DNA of 45,271 nt from Flavobacteriaceae bacterium UBA5544 (GCA_002426755.1 DINI01000029.1:67744-113014); one strand, 5' to 3'. Positions 1 through 8,717 are shown, counted from the stretch's first letter. Made by a program: numbers and translations. The notes: generated by a model from the letters alone, not told the origin.

Positions 1-282
1 GTGCCTCCTCGCAATGACGGTTAAAAAGGATGATTGCAATGACGGTACAATTCATAATCCTGGCGATGAGGGTTGGCATCAAAAGATTGCTTCGTCGTGC
101 CTCCTCGCAATGACGGTGAAAAAGGATGATTGCAATGAAGGTACAATTCATAATCCTGGCGGTGAGGGTGCAACCTTAATGAACGGTTTAATTGATGAGA
201 TTGCTGCGTCGTGCCTCCTCGCAATGACGGTGAAAAAGGATGATTGCAATGACGGTTCAATTCACAATCCTCGCAATGACGG
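1..282. repeat. REP-like direct repeat array
   Basis: Three copies of a unit of about 73-85 nt are visible: 1-73 (cut by the window edge), 85-169 and 199-282. The two complete copies begin with GATTGC-T/G-GCGTC-like sequence (85-96 and 199-210), followed by the core CCTCCTCGCAATGACGG and a conserved tail ending in an imperfect copy of GGCGATGAGGGT. Spacers between copies are short and dissimilar. The ends ATTGC and GCAAT can pair, so each copy can form a hairpin. The type resembles dispersed intergenic palindromes of Bacteroidota. The last copy ends exactly where the GIY-YIG gene's stop codon begins. Confidence 0.85.
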
Positions 283-588
283 TTATGGGGTGAATTCTTC
301 TATGACCTGTGGGTATAGGTCTTGCCAATTTGGATTTAGGGTGTTGATGAGTGTTTCTTTATCTGCTCTACTTCCACCTTTTATTTGCTTTTCTCGCCCT
401 ATGGCATGACCTATCATTTGGAATGCTTCATAATAAACCAATTTATCGAGGTTGTATCTTGAAGTGTATGATTTGGGATTGTGCTTTTCTTTGTGTTGCT
501 GGATTCGGGCAATGATATTGGAAGTGACACCAACATATAATGTTGTGTTTTTTTTGTTGGTGAGAATATAGATAAAGCCTGGTTTCAT
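283..588 (-). CDS. GIY-YIG superfamily nuclease, small YhbQ/UPF0213-like type
   Basis: This 101-residue protein is a single GIY-YIG domain of the usual stand-alone length. The GIY half is at residues 5-8 (FIYI) and the YVG half at 18-20. The family Arg is in IIARIQQH, and the conserved block YYEAFQMIGHAIGREKQIKG is followed by the NPNWQDLY tail typical of small UPF0213-type members. Such proteins are predicted metal-dependent DNA endonucleases; the cellular substrate of this subgroup is not established. The ATG at 588 gives a start directly at the fold. The gene is boxed in by repeats: a direct array abuts its stop codon and an inverted pair begins 8 nt upstream of its start. That suggests gene and repeats travel together, which is inference. 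Confidence 0.9.
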   Translation of the reverse strand: MKPGFIYILTNKKNTTLYVGVTSNIIARIQQHKEKHNPKSYTSRYNLDKLVYYEAFQMIGHAIGREKQIKGGSRADKETLINTLNPNWQDLYPQVIEEFTP

Positions 589-595
589 TTAATGG

Positions 596-722
596 GTCAT
601 TGCGAGGAGCATTCTGGCATTGTGAATGTAGTGAATTACCTGATGCGACGAAGCAATCTTTTGATTTTTTGTGGACGGTTTTAAGGATGAGATTGCTTCG
701 TCGCTGCGCTCCTCGCAATGAC
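596..722. repeat. Inverted pair of REP-like repeats
   Basis: GTCATTGCGAGGAGC (596-610) and GCGACGAAGCAATC (645-658) are exact reverse complements of GCTCCTCGCAATGAC (708-722) and GATTGCTTCGTCGC (691-704). The two copies therefore face each other and could form a large cruciform. The left copy has a 34-nt insert between its two blocks; the right copy has only 3 nt. The blocks belong to the same repeat family as the array at 1-282. The structure lies immediately upstream of the GIY-YIG start codon. Confidence 0.85.
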
Positions 723-763
723 AATGAAAAGGGGGACTCGCGATGACGGTAGAAAGGGTAAAT

Positions 764-795
764 AAAAAACCACAAACTCGTGTGAATTTGTGGTT
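764..795 (-). terminator. Intrinsic terminator of the 303-aa orphan gene
   Basis: A 9-bp perfect stem (AACCACAAA, 768-776, with TTTGTGGTT, 787-795) and a 10-nt loop are followed on the minus strand by six T residues. It sits 22 nt past the stop codon of the minus-strand gene ending at 818. Confidence 0.8.
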
Positions 796-817
796 CTTAC
801 ATTTAAGGTGGCGCTGT

Positions 818-1729
818 CTATGAATAGATGCGGTTGAACTTAAAGTGCGCTACCTGATGGTACTGCGGGCTATCTCCACCGTACTGTGCCTTGACGGAAC
901 GCTTGGTTGCCTGAAACGTTGCTACATAGCCGGTGTTTTGGGCATTGAAGAATTCGTTTCGTTCTACAATAGAGGTATTCCACTCTGCCTTTGACTTGCT
1001 GGCTTTTGAATTACCAACTCTTAAAGCGTCGCGGTAGGTTTCTAATGCTTCGAGGGTGAGCTCTGGCACATTGGAACCGTACTCTGGGCAGTTGGCCAAC
1101 AGTACCAAGAAGTCCGACACGTGGTCTATCATCTGGTTAAATGACTGACGGCTGATGGAGTGGGTTTTTGCGCCTTCTTTTACCTTGCCTCTACGTTTGG
1201 CTCTCATCAGGTCCAAGATGATCTTGGCGTTGTTGACCGTGCCATCTGGAGCGCCGCATGCCATAAGTTGGTTAAACACTCTAGTGAACTTCTTTTTGAG
1301 GATTTTAAATTCTACCCTGCGCGCATTCCCATCGAGGGTTTTGACGAGCTTGGTGTCTCTAACCTCCCCTAGCATTTCGCGCCCTGCGACATTCTTTGCG
1401 GTAAGACTTGCAATGGAATGTGCTGGATTGATGGGGTTGAACGTTGGCTCGAGGGTGATGAGGACATCTACCATGGACTCACCATTATAGACGTTCTCGG
1501 AAATACCTGCGTTGTTGACACTTCGTTTTTTTGGAGCCTTAAGACTTGGACTTCCAGACTGTGCTTTGGTCACACGTTCTTTTAGTCGTTTAGCCACTCC
1601 CGTAGGGTTAGACATTGGCGCATCGGCAATAACTTGCTCTGATTGCGCTTGCACGGCAGCTTCGTTAGTATCTGACAGGTCTTTCTTCAGCTGCTCGAAG
1701 TCAGTCCCGTTAAGTGCTTTTGTTTTCAT
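818..1729 (-). CDS. Hypothetical protein, orphan, 303 aa
   Basis: I do not recognise a family. The 303-residue protein is basic and apparently soluble, with no signal peptide or membrane segment. The first 75 residues look disordered (Ala/Ser/Lys-rich). The rest looks mixed or helical, for example KLVKTLDGNARRVEFKILKK around 125-145 and a helical stretch around residues 190-235. It ends in an aromatic/basic tail (QVAHFKFNRIYS). Base composition is visibly richer in GC than the neighbouring genes. The gene has its own terminator and stands alone, bordered on one side by the repeats around the GIY-YIG gene and on the other by a 430-bp gene-free gap. This points to an acquired or mobile-associated gene, but no function can be assigned. 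The ATG at 1729 is the only good start. Confidence 0.7.
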   Translation of the reverse strand: MKTKALNGTDFEQLKKDLSDTNEAAVQAQSEQVIADAPMSNPTGVAKRLKERVTKAQSGSPSLKAPKKRSVNNAGISENVYNGESMVDVLITLEPTFNPINPAHSIASLTAKNVAGREMLGEVRDTKLVKTLDGNARRVEFKILKKKFTRVFNQLMACGAPDGTVNNAKIILDLMRAKRRGKVKEGAKTHSISRQSFNQMIDHVSDFLVLLANCPEYGSNVPELTLEALETYRDALRVGNSKASKSKAEWNTSIVERNEFFNAQNTGYVATFQATKRSVKAQYGGDSPQYHQVAHFKFNRIYS

Positions 1730-2160
1730 AAGCAGTTAATAGATTTGGAATTTAGGCTTGCGTTGACCTGACCTTGTGCGCCCAACCATAGCCATATAAA
1801 CTGCGGGACAAGGTGTTATCGTCAGGGATGTACAAATGTTGTGCATCCGAGGATTTACTCGTTAAAAATTTGAAAAATTCTAAAAGGTACCTTTGTAGTC
1901 TTTTGGCCCTTACACTCTCCTCTAGATGAGAAGTTTGGTGTCAATTGACTCTACGAAAATAGAAAATATTTTGACACGTGCAACTTTTTATCGGATTTTT
2001 TTGCATTTAAACGTATAAAAAGGTCGTTTTGTGGAGGAATGGACCGTTGATTATGGGACATGGAGTCTGATTGTATCAAAGGATTTTTTTCATTCTTTGG
2101 TGGTAAATTCTTGGGACAACTGTTCTAATAATTGTCGAAATAGAAATTATAACCCACAAG
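1730..2160. other. Gene-free interval with hairpin and orphan promoter-like box
   Basis: No convincing reading frame is present in this interval. It contains the strong hairpin at 1826-1848 and, on the plus strand, a -7-like box TACCTTTG at 1888-1895 with TTTG at 1869-1872. The spacing of 15 nt is shorter than normal for Bacteroidota promoters, and no plus-strand gene follows. The rest is AT-rich with nothing else I can identify. Confidence 0.5.
1826..1848. promoter_or_regulatory. Strong palindrome upstream of the orphan gene
   Basis: The arms GGATGTACAA (1826-1835) and TTGTGCATCC (1839-1848) pair over 10 bp with one G-T wobble and a 3-nt loop. The palindrome lies about 100 bp upstream of the start codon of the minus-strand orphan gene. 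It could be an operator or an RNA hairpin in a long leader. Confidence 0.45.
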
Positions 2161-2892
2161 TCAATACCCCTTGACGAACCTTAAAGTTTGTGCATCTTCC
2201 AACCTTAAATAATAGATTCCGTTAGACAAACTTTGAACATCTATCGTTTGGTTATCAATGGCCATACCTTGCATCATCCTTACACCAAGGGCATTGTAAA
2301 TTGTATAGTTTTGATGCGACTCTAAACCTATCAATTGTATGCTATCTTGAGCGGGATTTGGATACATTTTTACCTGTTTTAAACCCGTAGGAGTATTAAT
2401 AGCGAGTGTGGAGCTGACATTGAGCCTAAACCATAAATCATCTGTATTGATAAATCCATTATCTAAAAACATCTGCCCATCGGCATACGAATCGGCATCG
2501 CTATTTGCTCCCAAAAGCAGGTCTGGATGATAAATGATGAAGGTGTATTGGTTATTTGTAAAAAAAGAAAGATCTCCATTACCCCCGGTCAGGTCAATTG
2601 TAAAAGGTCCAACAGTGGCGGGTATGGTGATGGTTTTTGTATATCGAGGTTCTCCAATAGAGGTCTGCCCATTAAATATAATAAGATCCGCTGTTAGTTC
2701 TGCCCCTAAATCCCTTCTGTCTAATTCAAGTGAGCTAAAATATCCGCTGCAGTCCATCATAAACACCGACTGCCCAATAGCTTCATTGCCAATAGAACTA
2801 TTCATTTCCGTTTGCTCTTGGCACAAAGTCTGCGCCGTAAGTTTGGTCATTATGCATAAAAAAATGACACATAATACTGATGTTTTTTTCAT
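2161..2892 (-). CDS. Secreted protein with T9SS type A sorting domain
   Basis: Residues 1-21 (MKKTSVLCVIFLCIMTKLTAQ) form a signal peptide. I therefore place the start at 2892 rather than at the upstream in-frame ATG at 2937, which would add a polar 15-residue leader. Residues about 25-165 look like a beta-sandwich domain of unknown binding function. Residues about 172-243 are a T9SS type A sorting domain: VKMYPNPAQD, then YTIYNALG, then LSNGIYYLRL and a terminal RFVKGY. The protein should cross the inner membrane by Sec and the outer membrane by the type IX system, ending surface-attached or released. The gene is divergent from fumC and appears monocistronic. Confidence 0.85.
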   Translation of the reverse strand: MKKTSVLCVIFLCIMTKLTAQTLCQEQTEMNSSIGNEAIGQSVFMMDCSGYFSSLELDRRDLGAELTADLIIFNGQTSIGEPRYTKTITIPATVGPFTIDLTGGNGDLSFFTNNQYTFIIYHPDLLLGANSDADSYADGQMFLDNGFINTDDLWFRLNVSSTLAINTPTGLKQVKMYPNPAQDSIQLIGLESHQNYTIYNALGVRMMQGMAIDNQTIDVQSLSNGIYYLRLEDAQTLRFVKGY

Positions 2893-3074
2893 GTTATCAC
2901 TGTAGTCTTGGTTGGTTTCATTTAAAATCTTACCCATCTAATTTTTTCTCGACCAAGATTAAAATGAAAAACAAATCTAAACTTTAATTTTAATTTAAGA
3001 TAAATCTATCGACAAATGTTGCAACCATACCTAATGAATGATGAAAATTGTCATTTTATTTTGATCAAAAACCC

Positions 3075-3082
3075 TAACTTTG
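3075..3082 (+). promoter_or_regulatory. Bacteroidota -7 box for fumC
   Basis: TAACTTTG matches the TAnnTTTG consensus 26 nt upstream of the fumC start. A TTG at 3061-3063 is too close and one at 3048-3050 is 24 nt away, so the -33 element is unclear. Confidence 0.55.
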
Positions 3083-3108
3083 TGATGTAATTAATTATCT
3101 AAACTTAT

Positions 3109-4506
3109 ATGGATTTCAGAATAGAAAAAGATACCATGGGCGAAGTACAAGTGCCTGCGGATAAACTTTGGGGTGCACAAACAGAGCGTTCCCGAAATAA
3201 TTTCAAAATTGGACCAAATGCTTCTATGCCACTAGAAATTATCTATGGTTTTGCATATCTCAAAAAAGCAGCAGCATTTACTAATTGTGAGTTAGGAGTA
3301 CTTCCTATCGAAAAACGCGATTTGATAGCTCAAGTCTGCGATGAAATCCTTGATGGCAAACATGATGACCAGTTTCCATTAGTGATTTGGCAAACAGGTT
3401 CTGGCACGCAAAGCAACATGAATGTTAATGAAGTCATTGCCAACCGTGCACAGCAATTGGCTGGAAAAAAAATAGGTGACGACGAACCTGTCATCAAAGC
3501 TAATGATGATGTCAATAAATCGCAATCCTCCAACGACACTTTCCCGACTGGCATGCATATTGCCATCTACAAAAAAGTAGTGGAAAACACGATGCACGGA
3601 GTTATTCAATTGCGGAACACACTGCATAAAAAATCCGGCGAGTTTAAAAACGTCGTTAAAATTGGTCGTACCCACTTAATGGATGCAACACCAATCACAT
3701 TAGGCCAGGAAATATCGGGTTACGTGGCGCAATTAGACCATGGCATCAAAGCCCTTCAAAACACTTTGCCACATTTAAGTGAGTTAGCACTTGGGGGTAC
3801 CGCTGTAGGAACTGGGTTGAACACACCAAAAGGATATTCTAAACGTGTGGCAGAATATATTGCAAAATTTACTGAATTACCTTTCATCACAGCACCAAAT
3901 AAATTTGAAGCATTAGCCGCACACGATGCATTGGTGGAAACACACGGTGCTTTAAAACAGTTGGCCGTAAGCTTGAATAAAATAGCTAATGATATACGTA
4001 TGATGGCTTCAGGACCTAGAAGCGGTATTGGAGAAATCATCATCCCTGCCAACGAACCAGGCAGCTCCATCATGCCAGGAAAAGTGAACCCAACACAATG
4101 TGAAGCTTTAACTATGGTTTGTGCACAAGTAATGGGGAATGATGTAGCAGTGACTGTTGGAGGAACCCAAGGTCATTACGAATTGAATGTATTTAAGCCG
4201 ATGATGGCGGCAAATGTATTGGAATCTGCTCAACTTTTAGGAGACGCTTGTATGAGTTTTGACGAACATTGCGCTCAAGGCATCGAACCAAACCACGAAG
4301 TTATCAAACAACTGTTGAATAATTCTTTAATGTTAGTGACAGCCCTAAACACTAAAATAGGTTATTACAAAGCAGCCGAAATAGCGAATACAGCACATAA
4401 AAATGGTACAACTTTAAAAGAGGAAGCGATCAATTTAGGATATGTTTCTGCAGAGGAGTATGACGAGTGGGTAAAACCAGAAGATATGATAGGTGGACTT
4501 AAATAA
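3109..4506 (+). CDS. fumC: Fumarate hydratase, class II
   Basis: This 465-residue enzyme interconverts fumarate and L-malate in the TCA cycle and is a cytoplasmic homotetramer in known members. Length and sequence are typical of class II fumarases of the aspartase/fumarase superfamily. The superfamily signature GSSIMPGKVNP is at about residues 317-327 and contains the catalytic Ser loop. TGSGTQSNMNVNEV near residue 100 and GRTHLMDATP near 187 are the other two conserved substrate-binding blocks. The enzyme is iron-free and oxygen-stable by family. A good -7 box lies just upstream. The gene is flanked by T9SS cargo genes and has no obvious operon partner. Confidence 0.97.
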   Translation: MDFRIEKDTMGEVQVPADKLWGAQTERSRNNFKIGPNASMPLEIIYGFAYLKKAAAFTNCELGVLPIEKRDLIAQVCDEILDGKHDDQFPLVIWQTGSGTQSNMNVNEVIANRAQQLAGKKIGDDEPVIKANDDVNKSQSSNDTFPTGMHIAIYKKVVENTMHGVIQLRNTLHKKSGEFKNVVKIGRTHLMDATPITLGQEISGYVAQLDHGIKALQNTLPHLSELALGGTAVGTGLNTPKGYSKRVAEYIAKFTELPFITAPNKFEALAAHDALVETHGALKQLAVSLNKIANDIRMMASGPRSGIGEIIIPANEPGSSIMPGKVNPTQCEALTMVCAQVMGNDVAVTVGGTQGHYELNVFKPMMAANVLESAQLLGDACMSFDEHCAQGIEPNHEVIKQLLNNSLMLVTALNTKIGYYKAAEIANTAHKNGTTLKEEAINLGYVSAEEYDEWVKPEDMIGGLK

Positions 4507-4557
4507 GAGTTAAATCAAAATAAATCAATATATTAGCTTAAACTAAAATCAATTTAT

Positions 4558-5958
4558 ATGAAAATAAATCTACTCAGCGCAATCTTAATATTGTCCGTTT
4601 CTTTTACTCTGACAGCTCAAACTAATTTTGGGCCGAAACAAACTATAAATTCGAATACCGGAAATAATCCGTATGCCATCGCCTCTGGCTTCATAGATGG
4701 TGATGCGTATGCCGATATTGTAACGGCAACTACTATTACCAACCAATTGGTCTGGTATAAAAATAATGGTGATGGAACATTTACTGCTCAATCCAATATA
4801 ACCAATACCATTAATTACGTAGGGAGTATAATGCTTGTAGATTTAAATAATGATACGTTTTTAGATTTGTTGGTTGCAGCTTACTCTAGCAACTCTGTGA
4901 CTTGGTATCCCAATGATGGTGCTGGAAATTTTGGTGCCGAACAATTGATAGGCACGGTTAATGGTGCCAGTGGACTTGCTGTTGGGACTATTGATGCGGG
5001 TTCAACAATTGATGTGGCTGTAACATCCTATGATGACAACAATGTTGTTTGGTTTGCCAATAATGGAACAGGAACTTTTGGAAGTGCAAATATATTGGAC
5101 AACACATTAGCCGCTCCCGGAACCATAAATTTAAAAGACATCGATAATGATGGGGATTTAGATGCATTGGTATCAACCGCTGTTGGCTCTGGAAATGTAG
5201 ATGTATTGCAAATCTTTAAGAATGATCTGGTACCAGGTGGAACAGCAAATTATGTCATAGAACCAACACCAGTAACCACCGGTAAAAATTACTTTGCAAA
5301 TGCCATTTTTGAAGACCTTGATGGAGATTCTGACTTTGATGTTCTTGCAACAGAGTTAAGCACTACCACGGGAACAGGTAACTTTTATTGGTATGAAAAT
5401 ACCGGCTCTGGTTTTACGCAAAATCAAATAACTACAACAGTTGGCAATCCTTCAACCACTCTTTTTGAAGATTTGGACGATGATGGTCTAAAAGATATCG
5501 TTTTAAGTAGTGGAACTGCCAATGCAGGAAATGATGTCGTGTGGTTTAAAAACAATGGTTCAGGTGTCTTTGGTGCAGAAACAGTAATTGATGCTACACA
5601 AAGTAATACATTTGTGATGACCATAGCTGATTTTGATAATGATAACGATTTGGACGTTGCGTCTTTATCTTACAATCAAAATGATTTAAATTGGTTCGAA
5701 AACTTAAGATACACGTTGAGCACAGAAGAGTTTTCTTCTCATGCATATAGCTTATATCCAAATCCAACAAAAAATACCTTAAACTTTAAAGGGTTTACAG
5801 ATGCTTTGACGCTTTCAGTATATGATATTTTAGGTAAAAATGTAATGAATGCTTCAGTTGGTTTGAATGAGTCCTTGGACGTATCAAACCTTAATGATGG
5901 CGTGTATGTTTTAAAAATTGAAGGTGTAAATTCAGTTTATCGATTTGTAAAACAATAA
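4558..5958 (+). CDS. Exported FG-GAP/VCBS repeat protein with T9SS sorting domain (copy 1)
   Basis: The 466-residue protein has a signal peptide (residues 1-20, ending TLTAQ). It then has a chain of FG-GAP/VCBS-type repeats with calcium-loop motifs such as DGDAYADIV, DLNNDTFLDLL, DIDNDGDLDAL and DFDNDNDLDVA, each followed by a W-Y/F-N-N-G-G-F-like blade. This predicts a calcium-stabilised beta-propeller outside the cell. Residues from about 395 are a T9SS type A domain (YSLYPNPTKN, DILGKNV, LNDGVYVLKI, RFVKQ). The ligand is unknown; such propellers are found in adhesins and in structural surface proteins. The next gene is a close paralogue in tandem, separated by a terminator, so the two are probably transcribed separately. 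Confidence 0.88.
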   Translation: MKINLLSAILILSVSFTLTAQTNFGPKQTINSNTGNNPYAIASGFIDGDAYADIVTATTITNQLVWYKNNGDGTFTAQSNITNTINYVGSIMLVDLNNDTFLDLLVAAYSSNSVTWYPNDGAGNFGAEQLIGTVNGASGLAVGTIDAGSTIDVAVTSYDDNNVVWFANNGTGTFGSANILDNTLAAPGTINLKDIDNDGDLDALVSTAVGSGNVDVLQIFKNDLVPGGTANYVIEPTPVTTGKNYFANAIFEDLDGDSDFDVLATELSTTTGTGNFYWYENTGSGFTQNQITTTVGNPSTTLFEDLDDDGLKDIVLSSGTANAGNDVVWFKNNGSGVFGAETVIDATQSNTFVMTIADFDNDNDLDVASLSYNQNDLNWFENLRYTLSTEEFSSHAYSLYPNPTKNTLNFKGFTDALTLSVYDILGKNVMNASVGLNESLDVSNLNDGVYVLKIEGVNSVYRFVKQ

Positions 5959-5976
5959 TTAATTATAAAATTTATT

Positions 5977-6015
5977 AAAAAAAGCAAGTGTCATTATGAT
6001 TAGCTTGCTTTTTTT
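5977..6015 (+). terminator. Intrinsic terminator between the two VCBS paralogues
   Basis: AAAAAAAGCAAG (5977-5988) pairs over 12 bp with CTTGCTTTTTTT (6004-6015) around a 15-nt loop. The T-run follows on the plus strand, 19 nt past the stop codon of the first paralogue. Confidence 0.8.
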
Positions 6016-6032
6016 GTTAAACCACATGTCAT

Positions 6033-7436
6033 ATGAGAAAACATATAATCACAATTGCAGTTGCTTTTTTCTGTTTTACAATACAAGCCCAAACTACATT
6101 TATCAAAACGCAATCTATAGCTTTGCCGCTTCCTGGTGGGGATGCACCGTACAATATTACTTCAGGTCTCGTTGATAATGATGCATATGCAGATTTGGTA
6201 GTCAGTACGACAATTGGTGATAAGGTATATTGGCTAAAGAATGATGGAATGGGCGCTTTTACCCTTCAATTGCCACCGATTGCAACCCTTGATAGCGCTG
6301 GAGGTGTTGCTATTGCTGATATTAATAATGATGGTTTTAATGATGTTGTTTCAACATCGTACATTGATGGGAAACTAGTTTGGTTTGCCAATGATGGTCT
6401 TGGTAATTTTGGAACTGAACAAATCATTTCTTCAACCTTAAATGGTCCAAGTCAAGTATATGTTAGGACAGTCGATAATAATGCAACTTTGGATGTATGT
6501 GTTTCCGCCTACAATGGAAATGAAGTTGTTTGGTTTGCAAATAATGGATCAGGGGTTTTTGGCCCTAAAAATATTATTAATAACACCATACCAGGTCCAG
6601 GCGCTTTCACTATGGACGATATTGATGGAGATGGCGATATTGATAGTGTGATTGCAAATTCCGTAGCTTTTGGTGTACCCAATGATTGTAGAATTGAAGT
6701 GTTTTATAATGATGGGAATGGTGTTTTTACTGCTGACACCAATCCCGTTTCGGTAAACACTAAAGATTATATTTTTAGTGTCATGGCCGAAGATATAGAC
6801 GGCGATAACAGTCGTGATATTTTGGTTACAGATTTGACAGGGGTTCCCTCCTATTTTAAAAGAACACAAACCAGTCCAGGAACTGCAACTTATGTCGAAA
6901 CTGTCCTTACTACGAGCATAGCAAATCCTGCATGTTTGGATTTACAGGATTTAGATAATGATGGTTTTGCCGATTTTGTTTTAACAAGCGCAACCTCTGG
7001 TGCTGGTAACGACATTGTTTGGTATAAAAACAATGGCGCAGGTGGTTTTGAACCTGAAGTTGTTATTGATGCAACCCAAAGCCAGGCATATACCATTACT
7101 TTTTCAGATTTTGATAATGATGGAGATCTAGATCTATCCACAATAGCTTACAATAATGACAGAGTCAATGTTTTCAACAATCAGCTTATTACGTTATCTT
7201 TAGAAGACAACACTTTGGATACAATTTCAATATATCCAAATCCAACTATAAACATTTTGAATTTTAAAGGGTTTACGGATACTTTTTCTGTTTCTATTTT
7301 TGATGTATTGGGAAAAAACGTCTTGAATAAAACTTTGGAAATCAATCAACCTTTAGACGTTTCGCATCTTATGTCCGGGCAATATTTTGTCAAATTCAAA
7401 AATTCGAATGAAACCTTCAAGTTCATAAAAGAATAG
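6033..7436 (+). CDS. Exported FG-GAP/VCBS repeat protein with T9SS sorting domain (copy 2)
   Basis: This is a 467-residue paralogue of the preceding protein, colinear along its whole length. It has a signal peptide (1-20, ending TIQAQ), calcium-loop repeats (DNDAYADLVV, DINNDGFNDVV, DIDGDGDIDSV, DLDNDGFADFV, DFDNDGDLDLS) and a C-terminal T9SS type A domain from about residue 397 (ISIYPNPTIN, DVLGKNV, KFIKE). The sorting domains share the block LNFKGFTD. Predicted to be an extracellular calcium-bound beta-propeller. The divergence between copies lies mainly in the repeat faces, which suggests duplication followed by diversification of what is bound. No function can be named. Confidence 0.88.
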   Translation: MRKHIITIAVAFFCFTIQAQTTFIKTQSIALPLPGGDAPYNITSGLVDNDAYADLVVSTTIGDKVYWLKNDGMGAFTLQLPPIATLDSAGGVAIADINNDGFNDVVSTSYIDGKLVWFANDGLGNFGTEQIISSTLNGPSQVYVRTVDNNATLDVCVSAYNGNEVVWFANNGSGVFGPKNIINNTIPGPGAFTMDDIDGDGDIDSVIANSVAFGVPNDCRIEVFYNDGNGVFTADTNPVSVNTKDYIFSVMAEDIDGDNSRDILVTDLTGVPSYFKRTQTSPGTATYVETVLTTSIANPACLDLQDLDNDGFADFVLTSATSGAGNDIVWYKNNGAGGFEPEVVIDATQSQAYTITFSDFDNDGDLDLSTIAYNNDRVNVFNNQLITLSLEDNTLDTISIYPNPTINILNFKGFTDTFSVSIFDVLGKNVLNKTLEINQPLDVSHLMSGQYFVKFKNSNETFKFIKE

Positions 7437-7478
7437 TAGTTCTATAAAATTATTAACTTTAGATTCTAACTTCAGCTT

Positions 7479-8717
7479 ATGTCCATACTTATCATCAATA
7501 TCAAAGAATTACTTCAGGTAAGAAATACAAATGTTACAATTGTCAAAGGAAATGATATGAAAATCCTTCCGACATTAAAAAATGCATATCTTCTTATTGA
7601 ACACGACACCATTGTTGAATTTGGAAGTATGGATGATTATCCCGGATATGAAGTAGATGAGACAATTGATGCTTCTGGAAAAATGGTTTTGCCGGCTTGG
7701 TGTGATTCTCATTCCCATATTGTGTATGCTGGTGATCGCTCACAAGAGTTCGTGGATAGAATCAACGGACTGAGTTATGAAGAGATTGCCAATCGTGGTG
7801 GGGGCATATTGAATTCAGCCGAAGTATTACAAAATACTAGTGAGGATGAACTTTACAATCAATCCCTGAAACGGTTGAACAATGTCATCAAACTGGGAAC
7901 GGGAGCCATTGAAATTAAATCGGGCTATGGACTAACTATTGAAGCTGAACTTAAAATGCTCCGTGTAATCAAAAGGCTTCAAAAGTTTTCAAACGCAAAA
8001 ATAAAGGCCACACTTTTGGGAGCGCACGCTATTCCAAAGGAATTTAAAAGCAATTCTGCTGCATTTGTTGATTTGGTTGTCAATGAATTAATACCCGAAG
8101 TAAGCAAACAGCATTTGGCCGATTATATTGATGTATTCTGTGAAAAAGGCTATTTCTCTTTGGAGGATACCGAACGTGTTTTAAAAGCCGGAACAGACCA
8201 TGGATTGATCCCAAAAATACACGTCAATCAGTTCAATGCTTTTGGTGGTGTGGCTCTGGGAGTCAAATATAACGCGCTTTCTGTGGATCATTTGGAAGAA
8301 TTGAATGATGACGATATCAATGCATTGAAAAATTCGAATACAATGCCTGTAGCCTTACCTTCTTGTTCCTATTTCTTAAGCATTCCTTATACTCCCGCTC
8401 GAAGAATTCTTGATGCTGGACTACCATTAGCTCTTGCGACCGATTATAATCCTGGTTCTACACCAAGCGGCAATATGAACTTTGTGGTCAGCACAGCGTG
8501 CATCAAAATGAAAATGACTCCTGAAGAAGCCATCAATGCCGCGACCATCAATGGCGCGTATGCTATGGGGATTTCAAATCAATATGGAAGTATTTGCAGA
8601 GGAAAAAAAGCGAATCTTATTGTCACCAAAGAAATTTCGAGTTACAACAATCTACCTTATGCCTTTGGTGATAATCTGATTGATAAAGTGATTATCAACG
8701 GACAAGTTGTTTCATAA
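7479..8717 (+). CDS. hutI: Imidazolonepropionase
   Basis: This cytoplasmic metal-dependent amidohydrolase (412 aa) converts 4-imidazolone-5-propanoate to N-formimidoyl-L-glutamate in histidine degradation. Visible family features are the metal HxH in CDSHSHIVYAGDR (about residues 75-87), the RINGLSYEEIANRGGGI substrate block, GAIEIKSGYGL and LLGAHAIP in the middle, and ATDYNPGS with the catalytic Asp near residue 325. The length is normal for HutI. The next pathway enzyme, a formimidoylglutamase homologue, is encoded at 9756, beyond an unrelated minus-strand gene. No hutH or hutU lies in the window. Confidence 0.95.
   Translation: MSILIINIKELLQVRNTNVTIVKGNDMKILPTLKNAYLLIEHDTIVEFGSMDDYPGYEVDETIDASGKMVLPAWCDSHSHIVYAGDRSQEFVDRINGLSYEEIANRGGGILNSAEVLQNTSEDELYNQSLKRLNNVIKLGTGAIEIKSGYGLTIEAELKMLRVIKRLQKFSNAKIKATLLGAHAIPKEFKSNSAAFVDLVVNELIPEVSKQHLADYIDVFCEKGYFSLEDTERVLKAGTDHGLIPKIHVNQFNAFGGVALGVKYNALSVDHLEELNDDDINALKNSNTMPVALPSCSYFLSIPYTPARRILDAGLPLALATDYNPGSTPSGNMNFVVSTACIKMKMTPEEAINAATINGAYAMGISNQYGSICRGKKANLIVTKEISSYNNLPYAFGDNLIDKVIINGQVVS

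Noticed and set aside
1..282. CRISPR-like direct repeats
   Set aside because: Units are about 73-85 nt with only three copies and spacers of unequal length; no cas gene. REP-like array fits better.
14..775. Open frames translating the repeats (for example on both strands at 14-409, 21-260 and 443-775)
   Set aside because: They are translations of the repeat units, with no start-site or domain support.
2893..2937. Upstream ATG for the T9SS protein at 2937
   Set aside because: It would add a polar leader in front of a clean signal peptide; the internal ATG at 2892 is preferred.
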